Source: Tenacibaculum singaporense
GTDB lineage: Bacteria > Bacteroidota > Bacteroidia > Flavobacteriales > Flavobacteriaceae
NCBI RefSeq assembly: GCF_003867015.1
Contig: NZ_CP032548.1
Span: 1 to 64,000 of the forward strand
Direction of reading: 5' to 3'
DNA length: 64,000 nt
Below the pieces are notes generated by a model, which saw nothing but the letters and a program-made list of their open reading frames with translations, was not told the DNA's origin and did not search any database. Shown in pieces: positions 1 through 9,715 of the stretch (position 1 is its first letter; each line of letters begins with the position of its first letter). A program made the translations under genes and the position numbers.

Positions 1-2
1 CT

Positions 3-2474
3 ATGCAACAATTTCCACACTTAAACTTTTCAGAAAAAATAGTAGGTAGGGCTCGCTATAATGGAGGTCCAAGACCCTCACAACAAACAGATGATAATAA
101 AAATAATAGAACTGGGCACAGTTCATTTCTTACTGGAAAAACATCTAATTTAAAGCAATCTTGGGTTGAACATAATAAAAGTCGTCAAGAAAAGAACTTA
201 GCCCCATTAAATCCTGAAATCCAACCGATATTTTTACAAATAAACCCTGACTTACTTGCTGACATTCAATTTGATTTAGAAAACCTAAATATTGAAATCA
301 TTTCTCAGGAAGACAATGGATTTATTGTTGGTGCTTCACTTGACAATCTACGCACTTTAGAAGAGAAAATAAGTGGCTTTATTGATTCTGAAAGAGGTAC
401 TGGAAGAATTGCCGATTTATGGCAAATAATAGATGGCAATAGAGAAGATTGGAAACCTCAGCATATATTATCCCCTGAACTATATGAAAAATGGAATGAA
501 ATAGATGATAATATAGATTATCATGTAGAGGTTTCTGTTGCTTTTGACAAACCTATTAAGGTAAGTTTAAACCCTGACAGTACAAGATATCAATCTCAAT
601 TAGATAAATTTAATAGACTTCAAGAAGAAAGAGATGAAAAATACTTTGAAAGAGAGAATGGATTTGAACAATTTATAGGTCATTACAAAGCAGAATTAAC
701 AAGTAGCATAATAGACCTTGGAGATAGTTTTGCTTGTCAAGTACGTATCTCAGGAAAAGGATTAAAAGATTTAGTAGTAAACTATCCTTTTGTTTTTGAA
801 GTAGCAGAAGTTGAGCAACTTGAAACAGTTACTGGTTCAACATCCGAAGAGACTGATTTTAATTTAGAAATAATTTCTCCTGATAATGATGCTCCTGAAG
901 TTGGAGTGATTGATAGTGGCATTCAAGAAAATCACAGATATATTGAACAAGCAATCAAAACAGTTAATTCTAAATCATACGTCGATGGAGATACAAGCAC
1001 ATCAGATAAAGTTCCCAATGGAGGGCACGGAACAAAAGTCGCTGGAGCATTATTATACCCTAAAGGTGTTTCACAACTAAACTCACCATATCAGTTACCG
1101 TTTTTTATTAGAAATTTAAGAGTTTTAGATAGTAATAATGGACTTAGAAATAAATTCCCTGCTGACCTTTTAAACAGAATTATACAAGACAATCCTGATT
1201 GCAAAATTTTTAATCACTCAATTAATTCAACTCAGCCCTTTAGATTGAAGCATATGAGTACTTGGGCTGCAATGTTAGATACATTAACCCATTACAACGA
1301 TGTTCTATTCATATGTTCAGTTGGTAACATATCAAGACAAATCATAAAACATTATATTCAGAGTAATAATCAATATCCTGATTATTTAGAAGAACCTTTT
1401 TGTAGGGTAGCAAATCCTGCACAAAGTAGTTTTTCTTTAGTTGTAGGTTCAGTTAATCATCTTGATTTTAATAATGACAATTGGAACACTATAGGGATTA
1501 AAGATGAGGCTTCTGCTTTTTCAAAAATTGGAACAGGGATATGGGGTATGATTAAACCTGATGTCGTAGAGTATGGAGGAGCAATGCAAATTTCAAAAGA
1601 TGGAGCAATTCTTGTAAGCAATAAGGATACTTCAATAGAACTCATTAGATCAACTTTGAATGGTGGAAGTGCTTATGGGCAAGATTCGGTAGGAACCTCA
1701 TTTGCTACCCCAAAAGTATCTCACATAGTTGCTCAACTAAAAAAACTATATCCCAACGATGGCGTAAATTTATTAAGAGCATTAGTTGTTCAAGGAGCAA
1801 GACTACCTAACAATCACTTCTTAAATCCTAACGCTACAAGCATTAAGCACTTTGGGTATGGTATCCCTTCATTAGAAAGAGTTACTGAAAACACAGAGCA
1901 TAGAATTACATTCTACAATACTAATAATATTGAAGCAGAACAAGGGCAAATTTACACTCTAAAAATACCTGATTCCCTTAGAGGTCAAGGAGATGATTAT
2001 AATATATTGGTTGAGGTTACACTTGCTTATACGGCAAAGGTTCGTAGAACAAGACAAAAGACTAAATCTTATTTATCCACTTGGCTAGAATGGAAATCTT
2101 CAAAAATTAATGAACCTTACAATGATTTCAAAGAGTATGTACTCAAAGAAATTGAACAAAGAGAAACTTCGTACGATAGAGATACAAGAAGTGAGTTATC
2201 CAATTTTGAATGGAAAATTAAAAATCGAACTAATGGCAATGTACAAGGTATTAGTAGAAACAATAGCACAGTACAAAAGGATTGGGCAATCATAAAGTCA
2301 TATAATCTTCCAGAAGAAGTAAGTTTTGCTGTCTTAGCACATAAAGGTTGGGATAGGCAAAAAGAACCAGTACCTTATGCATTGACAGTATCCATAGAGA
2401 TACTCGGAGCAGATATTCCTATATATGAAGAAATAAGATTAGAGAATGAAGTTGAAATTCAAGTAAACTCATAA
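3..2474 (+). CDS. S8 (subtilisin-like) serine protease, IetS-like
   Basis: 823-residue subtilase. The catalytic triad is visible: Asp304 in VIDSG, His342 in GGHGTKVAG and Ser566 in GTSFATPKV, with an oxyanion Asn in the FNHSINS stretch. There is no signal peptide, so it is cytoplasmic. The N-terminus (FPHLNF, then a basic Gly/Pro-rich stretch) resembles the start of IetS proteases, which work with the AAA ATPase IetA in the IetAS (Gao_Iet) anti-phage system; that supports the ATG at 3 as the true start. IetA would be expected immediately upstream, outside the window. Downstream genes are a MerR-like regulator and a serine recombinase, so this looks like mobile-element cargo. The protease call is secure; the IetS assignment is an inference from N-terminal pattern and context. 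Confidence 0.85.
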   Translation: MQQFPHLNFSEKIVGRARYNGGPRPSQQTDDNKNNRTGHSSFLTGKTSNLKQSWVEHNKSRQEKNLAPLNPEIQPIFLQINPDLLADIQFDLENLNIEIISQEDNGFIVGASLDNLRTLEEKISGFIDSERGTGRIADLWQIIDGNREDWKPQHILSPELYEKWNEIDDNIDYHVEVSVAFDKPIKVSLNPDSTRYQSQLDKFNRLQEERDEKYFERENGFEQFIGHYKAELTSSIIDLGDSFACQVRISGKGLKDLVVNYPFVFEVAEVEQLETVTGSTSEETDFNLEIISPDNDAPEVGVIDSGIQENHRYIEQAIKTVNSKSYVDGDTSTSDKVPNGGHGTKVAGALLYPKGVSQLNSPYQLPFFIRNLRVLDSNNGLRNKFPADLLNRIIQDNPDCKIFNHSINSTQPFRLKHMSTWAAMLDTLTHYNDVLFICSVGNISRQIIKHYIQSNNQYPDYLEEPFCRVANPAQSSFSLVVGSVNHLDFNNDNWNTIGIKDEASAFSKIGTGIWGMIKPDVVEYGGAMQISKDGAILVSNKDTSIELIRSTLNGGSAYGQDSVGTSFATPKVSHIVAQLKKLYPNDGVNLLRALVVQGARLPNNHFLNPNATSIKHFGYGIPSLERVTENTEHRITFYNTNNIEAEQGQIYTLKIPDSLRGQGDDYNILVEVTLAYTAKVRRTRQKTKSYLSTWLEWKSSKINEPYNDFKEYVLKEIEQRETSYDRDTRSELSNFEWKIKNRTNGNVQGISRNNSTVQKDWAIIKSYNLPEEVSFAVLAHKGWDRQKEPVPYALTVSIEILGADIPIYEEIRLENEVEIQVNS

Positions 2475-2501
2475 GACAATGTAGTCTTAATTAAATTTTA
2501 A

Positions 2502-2533
2502 TTTGTTTCCTAATGGTAAAATTTGTATTTTTG
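2502..2533 (+). promoter_or_regulatory. Bacteroidota-type promoter for the MerR-like gene
   Basis: TTTG at 2502-2505 and TATTTTTG (fits TAnnTTTG) at 2526-2533, 20 nt apart, match the Bacteroidota sigma-A consensus. The -7 element ends 16 nt before the ATG at 2550. An upstream in-frame TTG at 2523 lies at the edge of this element and is therefore unlikely to be the start. Confidence 0.6.
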
Positions 2534-2549
2534 TATAAATTTTACAACT

Positions 2550-3341
2550 ATGAACATTGATAAGTACAGAGAATTGACTCCTGAATTAACAGAGCGAGCA
2601 ATCCTCCACGAACTCGGAAACATACCTACTTCATATTTTGAATTTACAAATAATGAAATATCAAATTACAGTTTAAACTACACTAAAACTGGAATAACTG
2701 CTGAGGTTTCCCCAAGAGCGTTAAACAGATGGATAGAGCAAGGAGTCGTTGTTATTGATAATGCCGATAAAGGGAAAACAAAAAGGTTTAACAGACTTGA
2801 AAGCATTTGGATAAAAGTTGCTGTGGAACTACGAAAATTTGGCGTATCCTTAGAAGACTTAAAATATATCCGTACACAATTATTTGACTACACAGTTGAA
2901 GATTTTAATATGTTTAAGTTTCAAGTCCTCTTAAATATACTTGAGAAGCCTAAATACTTAATAATAAGTGAAGATAAGGAAGCAGGATTTTACACCTACG
3001 AGATTTATGCTGATAAAGTCTCTAAAGGTTTTTTATTCTCTCATATCAACGTTAGGTTTATTGATTTCATCAGAGAGGAGTTTCCAAACAATAATTTTAA
3101 AATTAATTTCGGCATTAAAGACATTGATGAGAATGTAGAAAAAGTCTCTTTGCTATATTACTTAAAGACTAATGATTTTCAAGAAATGCGTGTTATCCTT
3201 TCCGATGGAGACACAAGGTTAATTACCAATTCATCTGAACTTAAAAGCAATCAACCCTTGTTAGAAGTAATTCAAAACTGGGAGTTTAAGTGTATCAAAA
3301 TTCAAATTGACGATGAGGCTGAATTTATAATTGAGAATTAA
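2550..3341 (+). CDS. MerR-like DNA-binding protein
   Basis: 263 residues. Around residues 50-110 is a MerR-type winged HTH: SPRALNRWIEQGVV, a basic wing containing KGKTKRFN, then WIKVAVELRKFGVSLEDLKYIR, the typical MerR helix pattern. The remaining 150 residues match no domain I recognise and may be an effector or oligomerisation region. The start at 2550 was chosen because a promoter lies directly upstream. It sits between an IetS-like protease and a small gene plus serine recombinase on the same strand, so it probably regulates the mobile element or its defence cargo. That role is inferred. Confidence 0.6.
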   Translation: MNIDKYRELTPELTERAILHELGNIPTSYFEFTNNEISNYSLNYTKTGITAEVSPRALNRWIEQGVVVIDNADKGKTKRFNRLESIWIKVAVELRKFGVSLEDLKYIRTQLFDYTVEDFNMFKFQVLLNILEKPKYLIISEDKEAGFYTYEIYADKVSKGFLFSHINVRFIDFIREEFPNNNFKINFGIKDIDENVEKVSLLYYLKTNDFQEMRVILSDGDTRLITNSSELKSNQPLLEVIQNWEFKCIKIQIDDEAEFIIEN

Positions 3342-3352
3342 AAAAACCTGCT

Positions 3353-3505
3353 ATGTTGAAGTTAGAAAAATGTAAAAAGGTATTACAAGCAGGAGGCAAA
3401 AAGTATTCTGATGATGAGGTTAAAAAAATCAGAGAGTTATTATATAAAATGAAAACTATAGTTGATGACGTAAAGACAATGCAAGATGAGAAACTGGAAA
3501 GGTAA
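3353..3505 (+). CDS. Small recombinase-associated protein (50 aa)
   Basis: 50 residues, charged and helical (begins MLKLEKCKKVLQAGGKKYSD, ends in a KTMQDEKLER segment). It overlaps the start of the serine recombinase by 20 nt in another frame, which suggests translational coupling. Short proteins with a K/R-rich 'CKxxLxxxGxKYxDxEVKxIRExLY' pattern are often found beside recombinases in Bacteroidota, and the pattern fits here. Function unknown; a recombination directionality or accessory role is only a guess. Confidence 0.55.
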   Translation: MLKLEKCKKVLQAGGKKYSDDEVKKIRELLYKMKTIVDDVKTMQDEKLER

Positions 3506-5075
3506 AAGGACTGTACTAATTTCAAGAGTTAGTACAACAGACCAAAAAGACAATGGTTATAGTCTGCTTCAACAAAAAGACTTACTTTATGAATACTGTA
3601 ACAAGCATAGTATTAATGTTGTAAAATACCTTGAAGAAGATTATACAGGAACAACTTTAGAAAGACCACAAATAAAAAAATTAAGGCAATTAATAAAGAC
3701 TAATCAAGTTGACTTAGTGTTGTTTCATAAATGGGATAGATTTTCAAGAAAAACTTCACAAGGTTTAGTAGAGATTGAAAACATACAATCCAAAGGGGTT
3801 GAAATAAATGCTATTGCGGAGTATATCGATTTTAAAGTTCCACAACAAAGAATGATGCTTTTTATGTATCTCGGCTTGGGGGAAGTAGAAAACGCTGTTA
3901 GGAGTCAAAGAACAAAAAATGGTATCATAGGGGCATTAAAAGAGGGGCGACACGTAAACAAAGCACCTATTGGATATATTAACGGCAAAGACCCTAATAA
4001 TCCATCAAAACCATTAATTCAACCCTGTCCAGAAAAAGCACCTTTAATAGAGGCTATATTCAAAGAATATGCTACAGGCTTATATAGTCAAGAAAGTCTA
4101 AGAAAAAAATATCATAAATTAGGTATTAATCGAACTAAAAGTCAATTCAGTAATTTATTATCAAATATAAAATATGCTGGTAAAATTATGGTTCCAGAAA
4201 ATAATGGAGACCCTATGAAAATCATTGACGCTCTGCACGAAGCCATTATTGACCCTGTAACATTTCATAAAGTCCAACAAATTAAGAACAACAAGGCTAA
4301 TGCAAGAATTAATACAAAAAAATCAAGTAAACACGAAGAACAATTACCTTTACGAGGAGGAGTACTTAAATGTGCTAAATGTGGAAATAACTTAACAGGA
4401 AGTCCATCAAAAAGTAGAAATGGAAATTATCACTATTATTATCATTGCAACGCAAGAAAGGGCTGTGGAGAGCGTTTTAAAGTTGAGTTAGCACATACTG
4501 AGTTAGAAAAGATTTTAACATCTCTAAAGCCTCCTACAGAAGTAGTGGAGTTGTTCAAAGAAATTCTTGTTGATGAATACAAATCAAATCAGTCTAACAG
4601 ATTGAATACAGTAAAAAAATTAAAGAAACTGAAAACTCAAATTGAAGAAAAATTAGATAACCTTACTGAAAAATTCATTGACGACAGTATAGACAAGGAG
4701 ACTTATAATAGACTAAAAAACAAATACAACAACCAAATAAATGATTTAATCATTGACATAGACGAACATTCAGATTATCAAAAAGATATTAATCTATATG
4801 TTGATTTTGGTGTTCAATTACTCACAAGTCTAAATAAATTCTATAAAAAAGCAACTACTGAAATCAAGAGAAAGATAATTGGTTCGATATTTTCTGAAAA
4901 ATTGGTTTTTGAAGATAAAAAGTATCGAACCGCAAAATTAAACGATGCTGTTGCTGTTATATTTAACAATAACAAGGAGTTAGAGATAAGTGTGAATAAA
5001 AAAAGACACGCTATTTCTAACGTGTCTTACTCAGTAGCGGGAACAGGACTCGAACCTGTGACCTTCGGGTTATGA
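3486..5075 (+). CDS. Large serine recombinase (site-specific integrase)
   Basis: 529 residues. The N-terminal resolvase domain has catalytic Ser16 in ISRVSTTDQ, then a DRFSR motif and the long linker helix. A recombinase domain follows, then a zinc ribbon (CAKCGNN and YHCNARKGCG, around residues 297-330) and a C-terminal coiled-coil region, the order of large serine integrases. The last 13 residues (VAGTGLEPVTFGL) are the antisense translation of a tRNA-fMet 3' half, and the TGA stop overlaps the anticodon complement. The gene therefore ends inside its own attachment site. It probably mobilised the DNA to its left, including the protease and regulator. Catalytic motifs look intact. Confidence 0.93.
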   Translation: MRNWKGKRTVLISRVSTTDQKDNGYSLLQQKDLLYEYCNKHSINVVKYLEEDYTGTTLERPQIKKLRQLIKTNQVDLVLFHKWDRFSRKTSQGLVEIENIQSKGVEINAIAEYIDFKVPQQRMMLFMYLGLGEVENAVRSQRTKNGIIGALKEGRHVNKAPIGYINGKDPNNPSKPLIQPCPEKAPLIEAIFKEYATGLYSQESLRKKYHKLGINRTKSQFSNLLSNIKYAGKIMVPENNGDPMKIIDALHEAIIDPVTFHKVQQIKNNKANARINTKKSSKHEEQLPLRGGVLKCAKCGNNLTGSPSKSRNGNYHYYYHCNARKGCGERFKVELAHTELEKILTSLKPPTEVVELFKEILVDEYKSNQSNRLNTVKKLKKLKTQIEEKLDNLTEKFIDDSIDKETYNRLKNKYNNQINDLIIDIDEHSDYQKDINLYVDFGVQLLTSLNKFYKKATTEIKRKIIGSIFSEKLVFEDKKYRTAKLNDAVAVIFNNNKELEISVNKKRHAISNVSYSVAGTGLEPVTFGL

Positions 5076-5076
5076 G
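5035..5076 (-). repeat. Displaced tRNA-fMet 3' fragment (att site of the island)
   Basis: 42 nt match 26211-26252 of the intact initiator tRNA with two differences. Both differences fall in one T-stem pair (A-T here, G-C in the intact gene), so the stem is preserved. The last 17 nt (5060-5076, gaccttcgggttatgag) are identical to 26236-26252 and are the likely crossover core. Beyond 5076 similarity is lost. It has the same orientation as the intact tRNA, as expected for a direct repeat bounding an integrated element. Confidence 0.8.
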
Positions 5077-5128
5077 TTCGAAGAATCACCTTTTTTTCAC
5101 GCTTTTTCTATGTAAAAAATTGTAAACT

Positions 5129-5150
5129 GTTTACGAAACCGTTTACGGTA
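5129..5150 (+). repeat. GTTTACG direct repeats, putative integrase arm sites (left end)
   Basis: GTTTACG at 5129-5135 and GTTTACGGTA at 5141-5150, 12 nt apart, just inside the left island end. The same 10-mer recurs at 26111-26120 near the other end. Arm-type integrase binding sites typically sit this way; the function is inferred. Confidence 0.45.
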
Positions 5151-5255
5151 AATTAAACAATTAACTGCACCCCAATATAGAAATTTCCATACATTATTTT
5201 TAATAAAAAGTATAAAAATTATTTTATTTTCGCCAGCCTTTAAATGTTATGAAAA

Positions 5256-6546
5256 ATGTATAAGCGAAATTATCATCCATTGATGATAGTATTATACGCT
5301 ATCGGAATACCTGACAATCAACAAATTACTCAAATCCCCAAGACCACTAAACATAATTGAAATCAGTTTGCACATGAGCATTACTATGGAAGTGATTGGG
5401 TTCATACTTGTGAAAATCAGTTTGATACTATCAAAGATGTTTTTGCTTCTAAGTTTTTATTTAAAGCTATGCGTTTTTTATCGAAACTAGAAAAGGGTAT
5501 TTACACATGCTAGGAGAATTTTCACAAAATAAAAACTATTAAAACTACATACTTCAAAAATTGTTGCTTCTGTGCAACATTTGGCTTCTTTATCAAAAAT
5601 ATCAGTAGCTACTGCTTGTAAATATTATGGGATTTCTAAAGATTGGTATTATCAAGAAAAAAGAAAAATTATTTGTAGCCTAAACCCCTTAAAAAAATGT
5701 TATAAACAATACCCCAATCAACTAACGATACAAGAAATAATTACTATTGAACAATTAATTAAAGACTCTATCCATTTTGGAAAAACTAAAACCACTTTAT
5801 ACTATTACGCTCTTAAAAACAATCTTATTTCCTGCGGAAAATCTACCTTTTTCAAATATACTGCTGCTTTAGGATATCAAAAGATAAAACGATTCAAACA
5901 ACCCATTAAAAAAGGGTTTAGAGCAACTAGAACTTTTCAATGGTTGCATGTAGATATTACCAATGTTACTACTATTGAAGATGGCATACAAAAAGTTGCC
6001 TTTGTAAAAGATAATTTTTCTAAAGCTATTTTGCATGTAGCTTCTAGAGATGGAAAAGCAGGAAGCAGGTTTATTAAAAACCTTTTTCAAGAGACTTTTA
6101 CAAAGTATGATTTACTCAACACTACTAAACCTATTAGTATTTTGTCTGATAGAGGCTCTGAAAATAAAGGAAAACTTCTAACTTGGATTAATAGCATAAA
6201 AGCCCCTCCACTTATTACTAAAATTACTGCTAGGACAAAAGAATTTCCATTTTCTAATTCAATGGCTGAAAGCAAGCACAGCATTTATAAAACCGAGTTT
6301 CTCCACGGAAAACATTCTTTAAATCAACAAATACATTTGCTCGATTTACAGCGTTTTATAGAATATTATAATCATCACAGATATCTAACCGAATTGTATG
6401 GATATACTCCTATGGAAATCATTCAAGGTAAAACTCCAAATAAAGACCTTTATAAGCAACAAATACAACTTGCTAGAAAAAAAAGAACACTAAATAATCA
6501 AGAATTTAACAATTGTAGTATAAAAGTGTCTTGTATAGCACAATAG
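5256..6546 (+). pseudogene. Degraded rve/DDE (IS3-like) transposase
   Basis: The open part, 5572-6546, encodes 324 residues with an rve-type catalytic core: Asp in WLHVDITN, Asp in ILSDRGSEN, Glu in NSMAESKHS, then the usual YNHHRYLTELYGYTP ending. The upstream half can be read from ATG 5256 (YKRNYHPLMIVLYAIGIP), but it is broken by an in-frame TGA at 5358 where Trp is expected, a TAG in the 5510s and a frameshift before 5560. The apparent start at 5572 is a GTG inside the original protein. The catalytic half is intact but the helix-turn-helix half is not, so the element is probably dead. I could not define terminal inverted repeats. Confidence 0.75.
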
Positions 6547-6607
6547 AAACCAGAAAATACAGGATAACTACCACAAATAATTTTTGTAGCAACAAAATTT
6601 TAAATCT

Positions 6608-6648
6608 AAAATAACCTCTACTTTACAATTAAAAGTAGAGGTTATTTT
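6608..6648 (+). terminator. Strong hairpin after the transposase remnant
   Basis: Perfect 17-bp stem (6608-6624 with 6632-6648), 7-nt loop, A-rich on one side and TTTT on the other, so it could terminate transcription in both directions. Confidence 0.7.
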
Positions 6649-6778
6649 GTTAAGCCGTAATTAACTGGTAATCAAAACATATCAATTAAGTGTTCCAATA
6701 TTCGAACCCTTTTGTTGTGGTTTTTAATAAAAAGTGCACTACGGTAATTTTATATTTAATTCTTGCCACTAACTTACA

Positions 6779-6807
6779 AAAAAGCTATACAATATGTATA
6801 GCTTTTT
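6779..6807 (-). terminator. Terminator of the adhesin-PorP-OmpA operon
   Basis: 12-bp perfect stem AAAAAGCTATAC / GTATAGCTTTTT with a 5-nt loop, just past the OmpA stop codon at 6813. The T run on the minus strand fits a rho-independent terminator. Confidence 0.75.
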
Positions 6808-6812
6808 AAAAA

Positions 6813-8774
6813 TTATTCCTTTTTTTGATTAGTTACTTTAACATTGTCTCCTCTTTTTACGATATAAAAATAAGATCTTCTATTTTTTTGATGTTCTTCT
6901 TCAGTACATTTACTTTGATTTGAATCATCGCAATCATTCAGTAGTTTATCTTCACCATAACCAATAGCACTTTCAATTCTATCAGCATTAATTCCTCTTG
7001 AAATTATATAATCTCTGGTAGATTTTGCTCTGTTACTGGATAAGGTTTTATTGTATTCTTTGGTACCCCTACTATCTGTATGAGATTCTATTTTGATAAT
7101 TAAATCTGGATTGTTATTTAAAACCGAAACAATATGTTCCAATTCATATTCTGCATCTTCTCGAATATTATGCAAATCGAAATCAAAATAAATTGGATTG
7201 ATTACTATTTGATCTTCTACTATCAAAGATTCTAATTCAATGTTCTCAACCACTGTTTCTTTATTTATATCCAATGTTTTGGTATCCTTTTTTGCATTCC
7301 TGTAGTTTTCTTTTGAAACTACTACTACAAAGTTCTTCTCACAATCTATCTTTTTAAACAAATATTCTCCCGCTCTTCCTGTTCTTTGTTCTTCTATAGG
7401 CTCTCCCTTTGAATTCATTAATTGAACCAACACCTCTGAAATTGGTTCTCCTGTTCTAGAGTCTGAAACTATTCCTTTTATATCTTCTTTACAATTGTAG
7501 ATTGTAAAACTATAAATATCATCATCGCCTTTCCCTCCTTTTCTATTGGATGAGAAAAAACCATAGGTATGCTCATCGTTAATTACAAAAGCAAAATCAT
7601 CAAAAGGTCCGTTAACAGGACTTCCTAAGTTTACCGGTGATGTAAACTCATTGTTCTCTTTCTTAGACTCAAAAACATCTAAGGCTCCCAATCCTAAATG
7701 ACCATCTGATGCAAAAAACAAAGTTCCATCATTACCTATAAATGGAAACATTTCTCTTCCTTCTGTATTGATTTTCTTACCTAAGTTCACTGGCTCCCCG
7801 AAAGTATTATCTCCTAAAACATCAGCCTTATAAATATCCGTTCCTCCATAACCATTTGCCATATCAGACACAAAATATAATGTTCTTTCATCTGGGCTTA
7901 AAGCAGGATGTCCACAGGAATAATCTTCACTATTAAATGGTAATTCTTGTATATTCCCCCAAACATCTCCTATTCTTTCTACTGAATAAATCTTAAGATG
8001 AGAAACCCGGTCTTTATCTCCTTGCAGTCGTTTTCCATCAAAATTATCTCTTGTGAAATATGCTTTTTTCCTATCTTTGGTTATAACTAAATTAGATTCA
8101 TGATACTTGGAACTCAACTCATTTATCATGTTAGCTTCTTCAACTTCTAAAACTTTATTTTCCTTGACTGCTTTCTTTTCTGTTTTATAGATATTTAAAA
8201 ATGGTTGTCTATTCCACCTATATAACTTCTTGTCTTTTTCTGACTTTGGTTTTGCTGAAGCGAAGTAAAAATCATTCTTATAAAGAAATCCTCCAAAATC
8301 AGAATATTTAGTATTCGATGAAATGTTATGAATATTTATGTACGTCTTTGGCTTGTTAGAATATTCAACAAAGTAATCTTCATTTTTTTCTAAAGCTTCT
8401 GCTCTACTGTCATTTCCCAAATCTTTTAGTCTAAGTAACCATTTGTCTGATTCTTTTACTTTTCCATTAGTCTTTAAAACTTGTGAATATCGAAAAATAT
8501 GCTTTGGTGAAGCAACAGACATGTAAGAATTCATAAGCTTGTTATAGTATTTCTCTGCTAAATCAAACTCAAAGTTAAAGTAATGTGAATCGCCTAGTCT
8601 GCTCAATACTAAATAGGAATCATCTCCTTTTTCATAAATTACTTTATACAACTCCGTTGACTTTTTATACGCAAATTCATTAAAATATCTATCTGCAGCA
8701 TACTTACGTTGCCCAAATGTAACTGTTGTAAATAGTATGCATATCAATATTTGTAGTGGTATTGTTCTTCTCAT
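6813..8774 (-). CDS. OmpA-family protein with PD40 propeller, T9SS-associated
   Basis: 653 residues with an N-terminal signal peptide ending near TVTFGQ. A TPR-like helical part (about 25-125) is followed by PD40/WD40-like propeller repeats with motifs such as HPALSPDERTLYFVSD and GTDIY (about 150-425). Next is a carboxypeptidase-regulatory-like domain (DIKGIVSDSRTGEPISEVLV, about 432-510) and a C-terminal OmpA peptidoglycan-binding domain (YFDFDLHNIR ... SHTDSRGTKEYNKTLSSNRA). The last gene of a three-gene operon, starting 11 nt after PorP/SprF. Proteins of this architecture accompany PorP/SprF and CHU_C adhesins in Bacteroidota and probably anchor the surface assembly to the cell wall. The specific partner is inferred from the operon. 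Confidence 0.9.
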   Translation of the reverse strand: MRRTIPLQILICILFTTVTFGQRKYAADRYFNEFAYKKSTELYKVIYEKGDDSYLVLSRLGDSHYFNFEFDLAEKYYNKLMNSYMSVASPKHIFRYSQVLKTNGKVKESDKWLLRLKDLGNDSRAEALEKNEDYFVEYSNKPKTYINIHNISSNTKYSDFGGFLYKNDFYFASAKPKSEKDKKLYRWNRQPFLNIYKTEKKAVKENKVLEVEEANMINELSSKYHESNLVITKDRKKAYFTRDNFDGKRLQGDKDRVSHLKIYSVERIGDVWGNIQELPFNSEDYSCGHPALSPDERTLYFVSDMANGYGGTDIYKADVLGDNTFGEPVNLGKKINTEGREMFPFIGNDGTLFFASDGHLGLGALDVFESKKENNEFTSPVNLGSPVNGPFDDFAFVINDEHTYGFFSSNRKGGKGDDDIYSFTIYNCKEDIKGIVSDSRTGEPISEVLVQLMNSKGEPIEEQRTGRAGEYLFKKIDCEKNFVVVVSKENYRNAKKDTKTLDINKETVVENIELESLIVEDQIVINPIYFDFDLHNIREDAEYELEHIVSVLNNNPDLIIKIESHTDSRGTKEYNKTLSSNRAKSTRDYIISRGINADRIESAIGYGEDKLLNDCDDSNQSKCTEEEHQKNRRSYFYIVKRGDNVKVTNQKKE

Positions 8775-8785
8775 TTTTACTTTTT

Positions 8786-9706
8786 TTAAAAGAATCTTGG
8801 AGATTTAGTTGCTAACTCTCGGAATATCTCCCATTTTATCATTAATTCATAGGTACCTGAGTTGTAGTTACTATAATTTGAAGTGGTCAAATCATAAGCA
8901 AACCCAATATGTAAATTTTCGGTAGCCTGTAACCCAAGTAAAGCACTAATGGAGTCATCCCATCTCCAAGCTGCTCCTGCTGTAAATTTTTGGTTGAATA
9001 AAAAATTGGCAGACACATCTAGTGATAAAGGAGCACCACTTACAATTTTTGTTAAAAAAGCAGGCTTAAACTTGATACTCTCATTTAAATCAAAGACATA
9101 TCCACCTATAAAGAAAAAGTGCATTCTTTCTTCTGCTACATCTCCGCCACTATTCGCATCATCATAATGCTCCGTTCTTATGATATTAGGAACTGCTCCT
9201 CCTAAATACCAATTATCAGTGTAGTAATAAATTCCCGCTCCAATAGTTGGTAAAAATCGATTGATATTCCCTTGTAACCTTTTATCTTCCCTATCTTGAA
9301 TCAATCCTCTACTCCAGTCTACATTTAAATGTCTTCCACCTAATTTCAATCCAAATGATAAATTCCCTTCATCACTAGTTCTTACTCTATAAGAAGCATT
9401 AATATCTAAAAAAATCTCTCTTGCTGGTCCAATTCTATCATTGGTAAGGTTTACTCCTAATCCAACTCCGCTATAACCAAGCGGAGCATCATAACTTAAG
9501 GTTTGTGTATCTGGGGCTCCATCAACTCCAACCCATTGTGTTCTTCCTAATAAATTTATTATGGTATGTCCACTAGAACCAGCATATGCAGGGTTAACAC
9601 TCATTGTATTATACATGTATTGTGTATACTGTGGATCTTGTTGTGCATTGATATTTAATCCGCTAAATATCAATGCTACTATTGTATATATATATCTTAA
9701 TTTCAT
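8786..9706 (-). CDS. PorP/SprF-family type IX secretion outer-membrane protein
   Basis: 306 residues. Signal peptide MKLRYIYTIVALIFSGLNINA is followed by QQDPQYTQYMYNTMSVNPAYAGSSG, the family's N-terminal signature. The rest is a predicted outer-membrane beta-barrel. PorP/SprF proteins are needed for secretion or anchoring of T9SS substrates with type B (CHU_C) C-terminal domains, and the gene upstream encodes exactly such a substrate, 9 nt away. It is the probable dedicated partner of the giant adhesin. Confidence 0.93.
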   Translation of the reverse strand: MKLRYIYTIVALIFSGLNINAQQDPQYTQYMYNTMSVNPAYAGSSGHTIINLLGRTQWVGVDGAPDTQTLSYDAPLGYSGVGLGVNLTNDRIGPAREIFLDINASYRVRTSDEGNLSFGLKLGGRHLNVDWSRGLIQDREDKRLQGNINRFLPTIGAGIYYYTDNWYLGGAVPNIIRTEHYDDANSGGDVAEERMHFFFIGGYVFDLNESIKFKPAFLTKIVSGAPLSLDVSANFLFNQKFTAGAAWRWDDSISALLGLQATENLHIGFAYDLTTSNYSNYNSGTYELMIKWEIFRELATKSPRFF

Positions 9707-9715
9707 ATTATTTTT

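Noticed and set aside
2523..2549. Longer N-terminus of the MerR-like protein from a TTG
   Set aside because: The codon overlaps the start of the promoter -7 element; the ATG at 2550 is better placed.
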